A stretch of 36,281 nucleotides of DNA, taken from RGIG8306 sp964426655 (GTDB taxonomy: Bacteria; Bacillota; Clostridia; Lachnospirales; Lachnospiraceae). A program made the translations under genes and the position numbers. The stretch lies in NCBI GenBank assembly GCA_964426655.1, contig CAYRQT010000021.1, positions 1 to 36,281 of the forward strand. The letters run 5' to 3'. A model generated the notes under the pieces. That model was not told the DNA's origin. It worked only from the letters and a program-made list of their open reading frames with translations, and made no database searches. Below, piece after piece: positions 23,034 to 34,720 of the stretch. Within the stretch, counting starts at the first letter, position 1; each line of letters begins with the position of its first letter.

Positions 23034-24131
23034 ATGAAACATAAGGACTTAAGCGTGGGTAAAATTTCTCCGCTGGTGCAGGACAGAAGTATAAAGAGAC
23101 GCATTTCTCCCAGAATTGAAGATTTTATTCTGGGAGCAGATGTAGCAGAAGACAGCTCCGCTCTCGCTGTGCGAGATGGCGGAGTTGTTGTGTTCTCCGG
23201 CAGAACTTCTCCGGCGGTGTTGCCGTTGGGCGTAATGGAAATTTTTGTAAATGTTGTTGAGGCACTTTGGTGCAAGGGCAGTGCACCCAGAGGGATCCTT
23301 GCTTCTGTTTTGTTCCCCCTCAATGCCCGGGAAGATGGTCTGAGGCTGTGCACGGATCATCTGGAAACGGCCTGCAAGGCTTATCATATGGAGCTGGCAG
23401 GTGTGAATTGCTGTAGCTTGCCGGGTGTTTTAACTCCCATACTGTCTTTAAACGGGATAGGAACTGCTCCATTAAATGGGTGGATTGGCAACCAGTCCTC
23501 ATCAGAGAAAAAAAGGAGAGAGGAAAGACGTGCTTTCAGGAAAGCAGGGGGATTGGGACATCGCTTTGAATCGGGAGATACATTGGTCATTACACATCAG
23601 GTTGCCCTTGCGGGAGCAAATCTTTTGGTTCAGCAGCACCAGAAAGTACTGGAACATCGTTTTAGCAGTGCATATTTGGACAGGATGAAAGAAAAACATC
23701 AATTTTATGTCATGAAGACTCTTTTGGAGCATCCTGAGATTTTACACTGGGGAAAAGCATACCCCATTGGTGAAGGGGGAGTCCTTTCTGCACTTTGGAG
23801 AATGGGGCAGGAATATGAAATAGGCCTTGAAGTGGATCTGCAGAAAATCCCGTTATATCAAGAGACGATAGAGTTATGTGAGTATTTGGGAATTAACCCC
23901 TATTATTTATGGTCAGGGGATAGTATAATAATGGGAACAAAGTATCCGGACGCCCTTCTTGGTGCGTTGCATACTATAGGAATTTCTGGCAGCATTATTG
24001 GGAAATGTACGGAGGGTAAAGCCTGTATCCTTCGCAGGGGAGAGGAAATCCGCTATTTGGATACGCCCCAACCGGACAGTTATTATGAGGAGGTTTTAAT
24101 CCATGAAAGAGAAAATTTTGGCACTCATTGA
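23034..24131 (+). CDS. PurM/HypE-fold (AIR-synthase-related) protein with degenerate N-terminal motifs
   Basis: The 365-residue protein matches the clostridial AIR-synthase-related/hydrogenase-maturation-factor family most clearly in its C-terminal half: GDTLVITHQVALAGANLL, AYPIGEGGVLSALWRMGQ, GLEVDLQKIPLYQETIELCE and the domain end. In the N-terminal half the usual landmarks are changed. The Asn-Asp-containing motif reads VNVVEALWCKGSAP, the GHTE position reads GVNCCS, and the expected DP is absent in FSGRTSPAV. ATP or metal binding may therefore be lost. The gene overlaps the Lrp regulator by 29 bases and belongs to an operon with it, an aminotransferase and trmL. No hydrogenase genes are nearby, so a role in amino-acid metabolism is as likely as maturation. 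Confidence 0.75.
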   Translation: MKHKDLSVGKISPLVQDRSIKRRISPRIEDFILGADVAEDSSALAVRDGGVVVFSGRTSPAVLPLGVMEIFVNVVEALWCKGSAPRGILASVLFPLNAREDGLRLCTDHLETACKAYHMELAGVNCCSLPGVLTPILSLNGIGTAPLNGWIGNQSSSEKKRREERRAFRKAGGLGHRFESGDTLVITHQVALAGANLLVQQHQKVLEHRFSSAYLDRMKEKHQFYVMKTLLEHPEILHWGKAYPIGEGGVLSALWRMGQEYEIGLEVDLQKIPLYQETIELCEYLGINPYYLWSGDSIIMGTKYPDALLGALHTIGISGSIIGKCTEGKACILRRGEEIRYLDTPQPDSYYEEVLIHERENFGTH

Positions 24132-24585
24132 AAAGGACAGCAGGTTGAATGTGCATGAAGTGGCGGTTATGCTGGGGGCATCTGAAATAGAAGTGGCGAA
24201 TGCAATTGCAGAGATGGAAAAAGACAAAGTGATTTGCGGATATCATACTCTCATTAACTGGGAAAATACATCTGAAGAAAAAGTTATAGCGCTGATCGAG
24301 GTGAAGGTTACTCCCCAGCGTGGAATGGGATTTGATAAAATAGCAGAAAGAATCTACAATTTTGATGAGGTTAATGCGGTGTATTTAATGTCAGGGGCAT
24401 ATGATTTCACTGTAATTGTTGAAGAAAAGACTATGCGGGCAGTGGCACAGTTTGTATCGGATAAGTTAAGCCCTCTTGAGGCGGTCCTCAGCACTGCCAC
24501 TCATTTTGTTCTTAAGAAATATAAAGATCACGGGACAGTTTTGGTTAAACAGTCCCCAGATGAAAGGATGTTGGTGACACCGTGA
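24103..24585 (+). CDS. Lrp/AsnC-family transcriptional regulator
   Basis: The 160-residue product has an N-terminal winged HTH (LALIEKDSRLNVHEVAVMLGA...EVANAIAEMEKDKVICGYH) and a C-terminal RAM ligand-binding domain (about 70-150; VIALIEVKVTP, FDEVNAVYLMSGAYDFTVIV). Such proteins respond to amino acids. GGAGG precedes the ATG inside the upstream gene. The stop overlaps the GTG start of the aminotransferase, so it is tightly coupled to a likely target. Local regulation of this operon is inference. Confidence 0.93.
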   Translation: MKEKILALIEKDSRLNVHEVAVMLGASEIEVANAIAEMEKDKVICGYHTLINWENTSEEKVIALIEVKVTPQRGMGFDKIAERIYNFDEVNAVYLMSGAYDFTVIVEEKTMRAVAQFVSDKLSPLEAVLSTATHFVLKKYKDHGTVLVKQSPDERMLVTP

Positions 24586-25754
24586 GAAACCCATTATCTG
24601 AAAAAGTTACACAAATTGCGCCTTCCGGAATACGCAAATTTTTCGATATTGTCAGTGAAATGAAGGATGCCATTTCGCTTGGGGTGGGGGAACCGGATTT
24701 TGATACTCCCTGGCACGTGCGGGAGGAAGGCATATATTCTCTTGAAAAAGGAAGAACCTTCTACACATCCAATGCAGGTTTGAAAGAATTAAAAGAAGAA
24801 ATCGTCCGTTATCTTCAGCGTCGTTGTGATCTGAAGTATCATCCTGAGCATGAGGTATTGGTGACAGTCGGAGGCAGTGAAGGCATTGACCTTGTACTTC
24901 GGGCAATGCTGAACCCGGGAGATGAGGTGATTATACCGCAGCCAAGCTATGTTTCTTATCTGCCCTGTACCGTTCTGGCAGGTGGGGTACCGGTCGTTAT
25001 CGACTTGAAGGAAGAAAACCTGTTCCGCCTGACAGCAAAAGAATTGGAGGCGGCCATAACGCCCAGAACAAAACTTTTGATTCTGCCCTTTCCCAATAAT
25101 CCCACAGGGGCTATTATGACAAAAGAAGATCTGATGGCTATTCGTGAAGTGGTTCTGCGTCATGATTTGTATATTATGTCTGATGAAATATACGCAGAGC
25201 TGACTTACAAAGATCGACATATTTCCATAGCGTCTTTGCCGGAAATGAAGGAACGAACCCTGCTGATTAATGGGTTTTCCAAAGCATATGCCATGACCGG
25301 ATGGCGACTGGGATATGCCTGCGGACCGGCACACATTATTGAACAGATGACGAAAATTCATCAGTATGCCATCATGTGTGCACCTACCACCAGTCAGTAT
25401 GCGGCAGTGGAGGCAATGAGGAATGGGGATGAAGATGTGGCGCATATGAGAGAATCCTATGACCATCGACGCCGATACCTGCTGAATGCTTTACGGGAGA
25501 TGGGGATTCAATGTTTTGAGCCCTTGGGCGCTTTCTATGTATTTCCGAATATATCCCGTTTTGGCCTGACCAGTGAGGCTTTTGCCACTCAACTGCTAAT
25601 AGAACAAAAACTGGCGCTGGTCCCGGGAACAGCTTTTGGAGATTGTGGAGAAGGGTTTTTGCGTATTTCTTACGCCTATTCTTTGGAAAATCTAAAAGAA
25701 GGTCTGGCTCGTCTGAAAGCCTTTGTGGAAAATCTGGAGAATGAACAGAAATGA
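24582..25754 (+). CDS. Class I/II PLP-dependent aminotransferase
   Basis: The 390-residue enzyme has the fold-type I pattern: GVGEPDFDTP near the N-terminus, the GGSEGIDLVLRAML cofactor-binding segment, PFPNNPTGA, SDEIYAEL, the Schiff-base Lys234 in INGFSKAYAMTGWRLGY, and the substrate-binding Arg in EGFLRISYA. It starts with GTG overlapping the Lrp stop. Clostridial homologues in Lrp-linked operons are annotated as aspartate/aromatic-type aminotransferases; the exact substrate cannot be set from sequence. Confidence 0.93.
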   Translation: MRNPLSEKVTQIAPSGIRKFFDIVSEMKDAISLGVGEPDFDTPWHVREEGIYSLEKGRTFYTSNAGLKELKEEIVRYLQRRCDLKYHPEHEVLVTVGGSEGIDLVLRAMLNPGDEVIIPQPSYVSYLPCTVLAGGVPVVIDLKEENLFRLTAKELEAAITPRTKLLILPFPNNPTGAIMTKEDLMAIREVVLRHDLYIMSDEIYAELTYKDRHISIASLPEMKERTLLINGFSKAYAMTGWRLGYACGPAHIIEQMTKIHQYAIMCAPTTSQYAAVEAMRNGDEDVAHMRESYDHRRRYLLNALREMGIQCFEPLGAFYVFPNISRFGLTSEAFATQLLIEQKLALVPGTAFGDCGEGFLRISYAYSLENLKEGLARLKAFVENLENEQK

Positions 25755-26260
25755 ACATTGTATTATTGGAGCCGGAAATTCCGGCAAATACAGGAAATAT
25801 TGGCCGGACCTGTGTGGCCACAGGAACCAGCTTGCACCTAATCCGACCGCTTGGTTTTTCCCTCAGCGAAAAAGCCCTGAAACGGGCAGGAATGGACTAT
25901 TGGAAGCTTTTGGATTTACATGTTTATGACGATTTTGCTGATTTTTGCAAGAAAAATCCCCGGATTCGTCTGTACATGGCCACAACCAAAGCTAGGCAAG
26001 TTTATACAGAGATGAGTTACACGCCTCAGGATTATATTATGTTTGGAAAGGAAAGTGCCGGTATCCCAGAAGAAATTTTGGTGGAGTACCCGGAAAATTG
26101 CATTCGAATTCCCATGAATGCCGATATCCGTTCTCTGAATCTGGGGAATTCTGTGGCAATCGTTCTGTATGAAGCACTTCGCCAGCAGAATTTTTCACAT
26201 ATGCAACAAAAAGGAGCCTTGCATCATCTCAACTGGCCGAATTGGCCAAAGGAGTCATAA
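25751..26260 (+). CDS. trmL: tRNA (cytidine/uridine-34-2'-O)-methyltransferase TrmL
   Basis: This 169-residue SPOUT-class enzyme methylates the ribose at the wobble position of tRNA-Leu isoacceptors. It shows the family opening MNIVLLEPEIPANTGNIGRT, the middle MFGKESAGIPEEIL and the knot motif IPMNADIRSLNLGNSVAIVLYEALRQ. The ATG overlaps the aminotransferase stop by 4 bases. A bidirectional terminator follows. Confidence 0.95.
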   Translation: MNIVLLEPEIPANTGNIGRTCVATGTSLHLIRPLGFSLSEKALKRAGMDYWKLLDLHVYDDFADFCKKNPRIRLYMATTKARQVYTEMSYTPQDYIMFGKESAGIPEEILVEYPENCIRIPMNADIRSLNLGNSVAIVLYEALRQQNFSHMQQKGALHHLNWPNWPKES

Positions 26261-26285
26261 GGCTCTTTCGGAAGAAAGGCAGATG

Positions 26286-26315
26286 GAGCGACCCCTATGA
26301 GGGGTCGCTCTTTTT
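26286..26315. terminator. Bidirectional terminator between trmL and the histidine kinase gene
   Basis: GAGCGACCCCT (26286-26296) and AGGGGTCGCTC (26300-26310) form an 11-bp perfect stem with a 3-base loop, followed by TTTTT on the plus strand. The stop codon of the leftward kinase gene lies inside the stem. Confidence 0.9.
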
Positions 26316-27707
26316 CTTTAATGGCAAACTGAAAATAAATTCACTTCCCACACCCTCAGTGCTGATGACATCTATATTTTCATTGTGGGCCTGTAAAATT
26401 TCCCGAACAATGGAAAGACCAAGGCCTGTCCCTTTTTTATCCCGCCCTCGTGAAATATCTGCTTTGTAAAATCGATCAAAAACTTTTCCAAGGCTTTCTC
26501 GCGGAATGCCGCATCCTCTGTCTTTAATAGAGACAAATGCTTTTTCGTAGCGGGGGTAAGTGGAAATGTAGATGGTGGAATCATCCGAACTAAATTTAAT
26601 GGCATTATCAATGAGGTTGTAAAGCACTTGCTGGATTTTGCCTTCATCACCATAAACATAAAAGTTTTCCTGGGAAAAAGTAAGTTCAAAATGAATGGCT
26701 CTGGCACTGCATCGTCCCTCAAAAGTGGCCAGTATTTTTTTGATCATATGGTTGATATCAAAGTGTACAATGTCCAGAATGACGCCTTTTGGACCATATG
26801 TGTTCAAGGTCAGAAGGCTTTGGGTGAGAGTGGCCAGACGATCCGTTTCATTGGCCACAATTCTCAGATACTTTTCCTGAGAGGAAGAGGGGATGGTGCC
26901 ATCCAAAATGGCTTCAATATAGCCTCTGATGGAAGTAAGGGGGGACCTGAAATCATGAGAAATATTGGCAATGAATTTTCGCTGATCCTCTCCATTGGTA
27001 TAGAGCTCGTTTGCCATATAGTACAGAGTGGCAGATAAATATCCTAGTTCATCGGTGGAACGCACAGGATTATGGTATTTTAAATTCCCGGCGGTATATT
27101 CTTTGGCCACTGAGGTGATTTTTTTTAAGGGACGAGTCACATACAAATCCAGAAGCAGAAGGAAAATCAGAAAAGAAAAAAAGGTAATGCCACAGGTCAG
27201 GTAGATCCAGGTCAAAAGTTCATCGGCTGTTTCCTGTAAAGAAGCCGTTGGAAAGTGAATCAGCACATACCCTCTGGTAGTAAGGTAGCCAGTTATGGGA
27301 GCGTAGACCGTAAGGGTGTTTTCAGAAAAAATCTGATAAAAATCACCCTCGAAATAGACAGCCTGCCCGCTGTCAGTTGCATCAAAATCCGGTACTGCAG
27401 TAATGGAAGAGGATGAATTGGTCTGAAGCATAATTTCGCCGTCTTTTGTCATAAGCCATATTTCCGCATCTAACAGACGGGCTTCATTTTTAAGGATAGA
27501 AATCTGGACATCAGACAGTTCACCGGACAAAAAGGCAGGGCCATAAGTGGTAGAGAGCTGGCTGGCTTCCTTGTATAAAGTACTTACTTTTCGGTTTCGA
27601 ATCCATCGGTAAGTCAAAGGTGTGCCAATTATGCTGATTCCGGTAAATAGAAGAATGCCCAGCAGAACATATCCCAGAATAAATTTCTGCTTTAAGGAAA
27701 TTTTCAT
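26295..27707 (-). CDS. Membrane sensor histidine kinase
   Basis: The 470-residue kinase has a first membrane segment (about 8-30), an extracellular sensor region (about 31-165), a second membrane segment (about 166-190) and a HAMP linker. HisKA follows with phospho-accepting His251 in FIANISHDFRSPLTS. HATPase_c shows the N box NLIDNAIKFSS, G1 DRGCGIP and G2 GTGLGLSI. It overlaps the response regulator by 4 bases and forms a two-component pair with it. The signal is unknown. Its end reads into the shared terminator. Confidence 0.95.
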   Translation of the reverse strand: MKISLKQKFILGYVLLGILLFTGISIIGTPLTYRWIRNRKVSTLYKEASQLSTTYGPAFLSGELSDVQISILKNEARLLDAEIWLMTKDGEIMLQTNSSSSITAVPDFDATDSGQAVYFEGDFYQIFSENTLTVYAPITGYLTTRGYVLIHFPTASLQETADELLTWIYLTCGITFFSFLIFLLLLDLYVTRPLKKITSVAKEYTAGNLKYHNPVRSTDELGYLSATLYYMANELYTNGEDQRKFIANISHDFRSPLTSIRGYIEAILDGTIPSSSQEKYLRIVANETDRLATLTQSLLTLNTYGPKGVILDIVHFDINHMIKKILATFEGRCSARAIHFELTFSQENFYVYGDEGKIQQVLYNLIDNAIKFSSDDSTIYISTYPRYEKAFVSIKDRGCGIPRESLGKVFDRFYKADISRGRDKKGTGLGLSIVREILQAHNENIDVISTEGVGSEFIFSLPLKKKSDPS

Positions 27708-28408
27708 CTTCTTACCTCAAATTTGTAGCCAATACCCCACACGGTAGCAATGGACCAATAATCTGTATTTCTGATTTTTTCTCGAAGTCGCTTAATATGT
27801 ACATCTACCGTACGAGTATCCCCTACATATTCATAGCCCCATATATGATCCAGAAGCTGTTCACGGGTAAAGACCTGGTTGGGAGATGAGGTCAGGAAAT
27901 ATAATAATTCCAGTTCTTTGGGGGGCATGTCCACATTTTTGTTTTTATAAATCACGGAATAATTGGTCAGGCTGACAGATAGGTCCGGAAAACGGATATA
28001 ATCACCCACCTGGTCGGATTCTTGCACAGCAATGGGGCCCAATGTGCTTCTGCGCAGGACGGCTTTGACCCGCGCCACAAGTTCCTTGGAATCAAAAGGT
28101 TTGATCATATAATCATCTGCCCCCAGCTCCAGACCCAGTACCTTGTCAAACACTTCTCCCTTGGCAGAAAGCATGATTATGGGGATTTTGGAGGTTTTGC
28201 GCAACTCCCTGCATACCTGATACCCATCCATCCCTGGAAGCATCAGATCCAGAAGGATAATGGTGGGGCGAAATGTTTCATAGGCCTTCAGGGCTTCTTC
28301 TCCATCGTGTACAATATATGTTTCAAAACATTCTTTAATGAGGTAAAGGGAAATCAGTTCAGCAATGGCTTCATCATCATCCACAATCAATACCCGTTGC
28401 TTTTCCAT
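27704..28408 (-). CDS. OmpR/PhoB-family response regulator
   Basis: The 234-residue product has a receiver domain with acidic pocket VDDDE, phospho-acceptor Asp54 in ILLDLMLPGMDG, and the conserved Lys in DDYMIKPF. A winged-helix Trans_reg_C domain occupies about 130-234, with REQLLDHIWGYEYVGDTRTVDVHIKRLREK. It is the cognate partner of the overlapping kinase. It starts 23 bases after the mutS2 stop, so the three genes may share one transcript. Confidence 0.96.
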   Translation of the reverse strand: MEKQRVLIVDDDEAIAELISLYLIKECFETYIVHDGEEALKAYETFRPTIILLDLMLPGMDGYQVCRELRKTSKIPIIMLSAKGEVFDKVLGLELGADDYMIKPFDSKELVARVKAVLRRSTLGPIAVQESDQVGDYIRFPDLSVSLTNYSVIYKNKNVDMPPKELELLYFLTSSPNQVFTREQLLDHIWGYEYVGDTRTVDVHIKRLREKIRNTDYWSIATVWGIGYKFEVRR

Positions 28409-28431
28409 TGGGTTTCCTTCCTTTCTGCCAG

Positions 28432-30813
<2,382 letters not shown>

Positions 30814-30917
30814 ATAACATACCTCTTTCTATTGGTTATTATACATGATTCAGCATTCCATTCCTAGCAAAAGATGGCTGAATTTTGCAGGTGTGATGGA
30901 TTTTGTGGGGAAAAGAC

Positions 30918-30946
30918 TTCACTTTTCAAGGCCTTTCCTTTATAAT
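30918..30946 (+). promoter_or_regulatory. Predicted promoter of the HtrA-like/YhaM/rlmD genes
   Basis: TTCACT (30918-30923) and TATAAT (30941-30946) are 17 bases apart, about 74 bases before the chosen start of the HtrA-like gene. Confidence 0.65.
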
Positions 30947-31019
30947 GAGGGGTAGTGTCGCCGGTATTCAAATGGCCGTTCATCAATTTGAAGAACATGT
31001 ACCATCAGAGGGAGAAGGC

Positions 31020-32354
31020 ATGGCAGATCAGAAAGAGAATAAGCCCTATATTCATCAAAAGATTGTGAAAAGGGAAAAAGGGAGGGGCCTGAGACGGCTG
31101 ATCCTCCTGTTGCTGTGCGCTGTTTTGTTTGGCGGGGTAGTTAGTGTGGTCTTTGTGTTTGTAACCCCGTGGCTCAATTCCATTTATGAATCACATTTTG
31201 GAACAGAGGAACCAGATGTCACGCTTCCTACATATACAGAGCCAGAGGAATCAGGAAATCTTGAGACTTCCGAGGATCCAAGCAACACAAGCGAAGAAGA
31301 GATAGTGGACACACAGCCTTCGGAACTGGAGGCGTTGGTGGAGCAAATTCTTCAGAACAGGGAAATAACGGAAGAGGAATACCTTGCCCATTATAAAGCT
31401 ATTTCCCAGATTTATCAGACCGCACTGAAGAGCCTTGTCTATGTTCAGGCTAGAAATGATGAACGGGATATTCTGGAAGAAGACACTGGTACGGCGATAA
31501 CAGCGGCATTGTTCTATCGAACAGAGCAGGAAATTATGTTGCTGACTTATGGCCGCCAGGTAGAACCTTTGGGTAAACTGGAGGTCACCTTCCCTACATT
31601 GAATGTGACCGTCAACGGATATGTTAAAGGCGTGGATGCTGTGTTCGATGTGGCAGTTGTGGCAGTTTCTATCAGTGATTTAAATAGTGCTTATGGACGT
31701 GGGGCGGCAGATCAGCTTTCGCTTTTGGCCTTAGGCAATAGCTACCTTGCAGATGTGGGCACGCCGATTCTTGTCGTGGGAAATCCGTATTTGTACAGCA
31801 GTTCCGCCGCTTTTGGCCAAATCACATCTGTTCAGAGAAATCAGACTGTAACGGATTCTATTTATCGCCTTTTCTACACAGATATCCAGCTTCCGGGGGA
31901 GGGCATGGGCTTTATTTTAAATACCAGTGGTGAATTAATTGGTCTGCTTACCAGAGAAAAGAAAGAGGGACTGGAGGATTACACCGCAGGCATTGCCACC
32001 TCAGAGCTGAGCGTGCTGCTGACACAGCTGGTATCCGGGACAGAAAGTACTTATCTTGGAATTACCGGGGTAGACATCACCGCGGCTCTAGCCGAAGAAA
32101 CCGGCCTTCCCCAAGGGATTTACGTGCAGACGGTGGAGGAGGACAGCCCGGCTTACTCTGCAGGAATACAACCAGGGGATGTTCTTACCAGTATCAGTAC
32201 TACGAGCATTCAAACTATGAAAGGGCTCTTTAATACATTGGTGAGTGAACATCTGCCACAGGAAACTGTGGTGGTTACGGTAATGAGGCAGGGGAAGGAC
32301 AAATATACAGCTATCCAGTTTTCCGTTACCCTGGGATCAAGAACCAGACAGTAA
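31020..32354 (+). CDS. Membrane-anchored HtrA-like protein with PDZ domain, catalytic residues lost
   Basis: The ATG at 31020 (GAGGGAGAAGG upstream) gives 444 residues. There is a cytoplasmic basic tail, one membrane helix (about 26-48), an acidic Thr/Glu/Ser-rich linker, a trypsin-like domain (about 150-335) and a PDZ domain (about 345-435; YLGITGVDI, SPAYSAGIQPGDVLTSI). The fold is recognisable from DVAVVAVS, LLALGNSYLADVGTPILVVGNPYLY and FGQITSVQR. The region that should hold the catalytic His reads EIMLLTYGRQV, and the nucleophile loop NPGNSGGP is LPGEGMGF, so His and Ser are missing while the Asp remains. It is best read as a non-proteolytic member that binds peptides through PDZ. Confidence 0.82.
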   Translation: MADQKENKPYIHQKIVKREKGRGLRRLILLLLCAVLFGGVVSVVFVFVTPWLNSIYESHFGTEEPDVTLPTYTEPEESGNLETSEDPSNTSEEEIVDTQPSELEALVEQILQNREITEEEYLAHYKAISQIYQTALKSLVYVQARNDERDILEEDTGTAITAALFYRTEQEIMLLTYGRQVEPLGKLEVTFPTLNVTVNGYVKGVDAVFDVAVVAVSISDLNSAYGRGAADQLSLLALGNSYLADVGTPILVVGNPYLYSSSAAFGQITSVQRNQTVTDSIYRLFYTDIQLPGEGMGFILNTSGELIGLLTREKKEGLEDYTAGIATSELSVLLTQLVSGTESTYLGITGVDITAALAEETGLPQGIYVQTVEEDSPAYSAGIQPGDVLTSISTTSIQTMKGLFNTLVSEHLPQETVVVTVMRQGKDKYTAIQFSVTLGSRTRQ

Positions 32355-32397
32355 AACCCGGTAGAGGGAGAGATTTTAAAAGCAGAAAGAGGCATAC

Positions 32398-33342
32398 ATG
32401 AAATTAATTAAGGACCTGAAAGAAGGGGACCGCTTGTCCCAGGTAATGCTGTGTAAGACAAAACAATCTTTGACAGCTAAGACCGGGCGCACATACTATT
32501 CCCTGCTTCTGCAGGATAAGACTGGTACAGTAGATGGTAAAATATGGGATTTGAACAATGGAATTGATCATTTTGAATCCATGGATTTTATTTGCGTTGA
32601 AGCGGAAGTCACTTCTTTTAATGGAGCCAATCAGTTGAATATTCGTCGAGTGCGTCGGGCCAGAGAAGGGGAATACATAATGAAAGATTATTTCCCCATC
32701 ACAAATAAGGACGTGGAAACCATGTATCAGGAACTGCTTCGGTACGGTGCCAGCGTAAAAAATCCATATCTGCAGCAGTTATTATCCGGGTATTTTGTTC
32801 AAGACCAGGTATTTATCAAAAAATTCAAAGGACATTCAGCAGCCAAGAGTGTACATCATGGATTCATCGGAGGTTTACTGGAGCACACGTTGGGCGTAGT
32901 GAAAATATGTGATTTTTTCAGTACTCAGTATCCACTCATTAATAGAGATCTGCTGATTACAGCGGCTTTTTTTCACGACGTTGGAAAGTTGGAAGAGTTA
33001 TCTCCCTTTCCGGATAATGATTATACGGATAATGGACAATTGTTAGGGCATATTGTAATAGGATGTGAAATGATTGGGAGTAAAATTGCGGGGATTCCCG
33101 GGTTTCCCGCAAAAATTGCAGCTGAACTTAAACATTGCATCCTGGCTCATCATGGAGAATTTGAGTACGGGTCCCCTAAAAAACCGGCGCTTATTGAAGC
33201 AATGGCCCTGAATTTTGCGGATAATGCGGACGCTAAACTGGAGATGTTCCAGGAAATATTGCAGGATGCCCCTTCGGGAGAATGGCTGGGGTTCCAGCGT
33301 TTTGTGGATTCCAATGTTAGGAAAACAACCTCGACGGAGTAG
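32398..33342 (+). CDS. YhaM-like 3'-5' exoribonuclease (OB fold plus HD domain)
   Basis: The 314-residue protein has an N-terminal OB-fold nucleic-acid-binding domain (about 12-95; RTYYSLLLQDKTGTVDGKIWD) and an HD phosphohydrolase domain (about 150-290). HD residues are seen in VHHGFIGGLLEHTLGV, AAFFHDVGKLEEL, HIVIGCEMI, LKHCILAHHGEFE and NFADNADAKLEMF. This is the layout of Bacillus YhaM, a manganese-dependent 3'-5' exonuclease acting on RNA and single-stranded DNA. It lies between the HtrA-like gene and rlmD, 3 bases before the latter, so these are co-transcribed. Confidence 0.92.
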   Translation: MKLIKDLKEGDRLSQVMLCKTKQSLTAKTGRTYYSLLLQDKTGTVDGKIWDLNNGIDHFESMDFICVEAEVTSFNGANQLNIRRVRRAREGEYIMKDYFPITNKDVETMYQELLRYGASVKNPYLQQLLSGYFVQDQVFIKKFKGHSAAKSVHHGFIGGLLEHTLGVVKICDFFSTQYPLINRDLLITAAFFHDVGKLEELSPFPDNDYTDNGQLLGHIVIGCEMIGSKIAGIPGFPAKIAAELKHCILAHHGEFEYGSPKKPALIEAMALNFADNADAKLEMFQEILQDAPSGEWLGFQRFVDSNVRKTTSTE

Positions 33343-33345
33343 AAA

Positions 33346-34704
33346 ATGAATAAGAATGATATTATAGAATTGCAGATCCAGGATCTGACAGAGGATGGAG
33401 ATGGCGTAGGCAGATATTGTGGCTGCGCCTTTTTTGTGAAAGGCAGTTTGCCCGGGGATAGCATTCAGGCGCGTATTATGAAACTGAAAAAGCACTATGG
33501 GTATGCAAGACTTCTGAAGATTCTAAAGCCCTCTCCTTTCAGAGTGGAGCCGGCATGTCCTCAGGCCAGGACCTGCGGAGGATGTCAGCTGCAGGCCATG
33601 GCCTATGAAAATCAACTGCAATTTAAAGAAGAAAAGGTGAAGAATCATCTGCAACGTCTGGGAAAATTCTCTGCTTTTTCCGTTATGCCCATTTTGGGCA
33701 TGGAAAATCCATGGCACTATCGAAATAAAGAGCAGTTGCCTGTGGGAAAAACAGCCCAGGGAGAAACGGTAATGGGTTTTTATGCAAAGCATTCTCATAG
33801 AATTGTGGAGCATGAGGCCTGCATGATTGGAACGCCGGAGCAGGACCAGGTGGTTAGGGCCGTTCGGCAATATATGACAGAGTGTAACGTTCAGCCATAT
33901 GATGAAGAAACAGGTACCGGGCTGGTGCGGCACATATTAATTCGCCGTTCCTTTAGTACGAAGTCCCTTCTGGTCTGTCTGGTCATTAATGGAGAACGGT
34001 TGCCTGCTGTAAATCGATTGATGGAGTTTTTGCTGGAAGTTCCTGATATGACTTCCATTTCCTGTAACATTAATATGGAAAGAACCAATGTGATCCTTGG
34101 AGATAAAATGGTGCAGATATATGGCCCGACGTACATTCTGGATGAAATTGGCGGACTGGTTTTCCGGATTTCCGCCCAGTCCTTTTTTCAGGTAAATCCG
34201 GTGCAGACAGAAAAACTATATGAAACGGTACTGGAATTTGCAGATTTAAAAGGGGGTGAACTGGTTTGGGATCTGTACTGCGGCATTGGGACCATCAGCC
34301 TGTTCCTGGCACAAAAAGCCCATTATGTCCGGGGAGTGGAAATTGTACCCAGGGCAGTGGAAGATGCCAGAGAAAATGCAATTTTAAATAGCGTGGAAAA
34401 TGTACGATTTTATGCCGGGCAGGCGGAGGAAGTGCTGCCCCGCTTGTACAATGAGGAGAAAATACGAGCGGATGTAATGGTGGTAGACCCACCAAGGAAG
34501 GGATGCGACAAAGCATTGCTAGATACTATGCTTCAAATGTCTCCGGATAGAATTGTTTACGTGAGCTGCGATAGTGCCACTCTGGCCAGGGACCTTCGGT
34601 ACCTGGCGGAGGGGGGATATCAGTTGGAAAAGGTGCGGCCGGTTGACATGTTTCCCTGGACCACCCACGTTGAGTGCGTGGTATTGATAACGCGCAACAT
34701 ATAG
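33346..34704 (+). CDS. rlmD: 23S rRNA (uracil-C5)-methyltransferase RlmD-type
   Basis: The 452-residue enzyme has an N-terminal TRAM domain (LTEDGDGVGRYCGCAFFVKG), an iron-sulfur motif CPQARTCGGCQLQ, and the SAM-binding core with LVWDLYCGIGTISLFLA. VVDPPRKGCD and the catalytic VSCDSATLARDL follow, then the conserved end MFPWTTHVECVVLI. It modifies a uridine in 23S rRNA to 5-methyluridine; the RlmD/RlmCD split cannot be resolved from sequence. The reading frame is complete. A second mobile element begins 126 bases downstream, and the 3' end of this gene is a recognised integration site for streptococcal elements. Confidence 0.94.
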   Translation: MNKNDIIELQIQDLTEDGDGVGRYCGCAFFVKGSLPGDSIQARIMKLKKHYGYARLLKILKPSPFRVEPACPQARTCGGCQLQAMAYENQLQFKEEKVKNHLQRLGKFSAFSVMPILGMENPWHYRNKEQLPVGKTAQGETVMGFYAKHSHRIVEHEACMIGTPEQDQVVRAVRQYMTECNVQPYDEETGTGLVRHILIRRSFSTKSLLVCLVINGERLPAVNRLMEFLLEVPDMTSISCNINMERTNVILGDKMVQIYGPTYILDEIGGLVFRISAQSFFQVNPVQTEKLYETVLEFADLKGGELVWDLYCGIGTISLFLAQKAHYVRGVEIVPRAVEDARENAILNSVENVRFYAGQAEEVLPRLYNEEKIRADVMVVDPPRKGCDKALLDTMLQMSPDRIVYVSCDSATLARDLRYLAEGGYQLEKVRPVDMFPWTTHVECVVLITRNI

Positions 34705-34720
34705 TAATTCAATGCACGGG

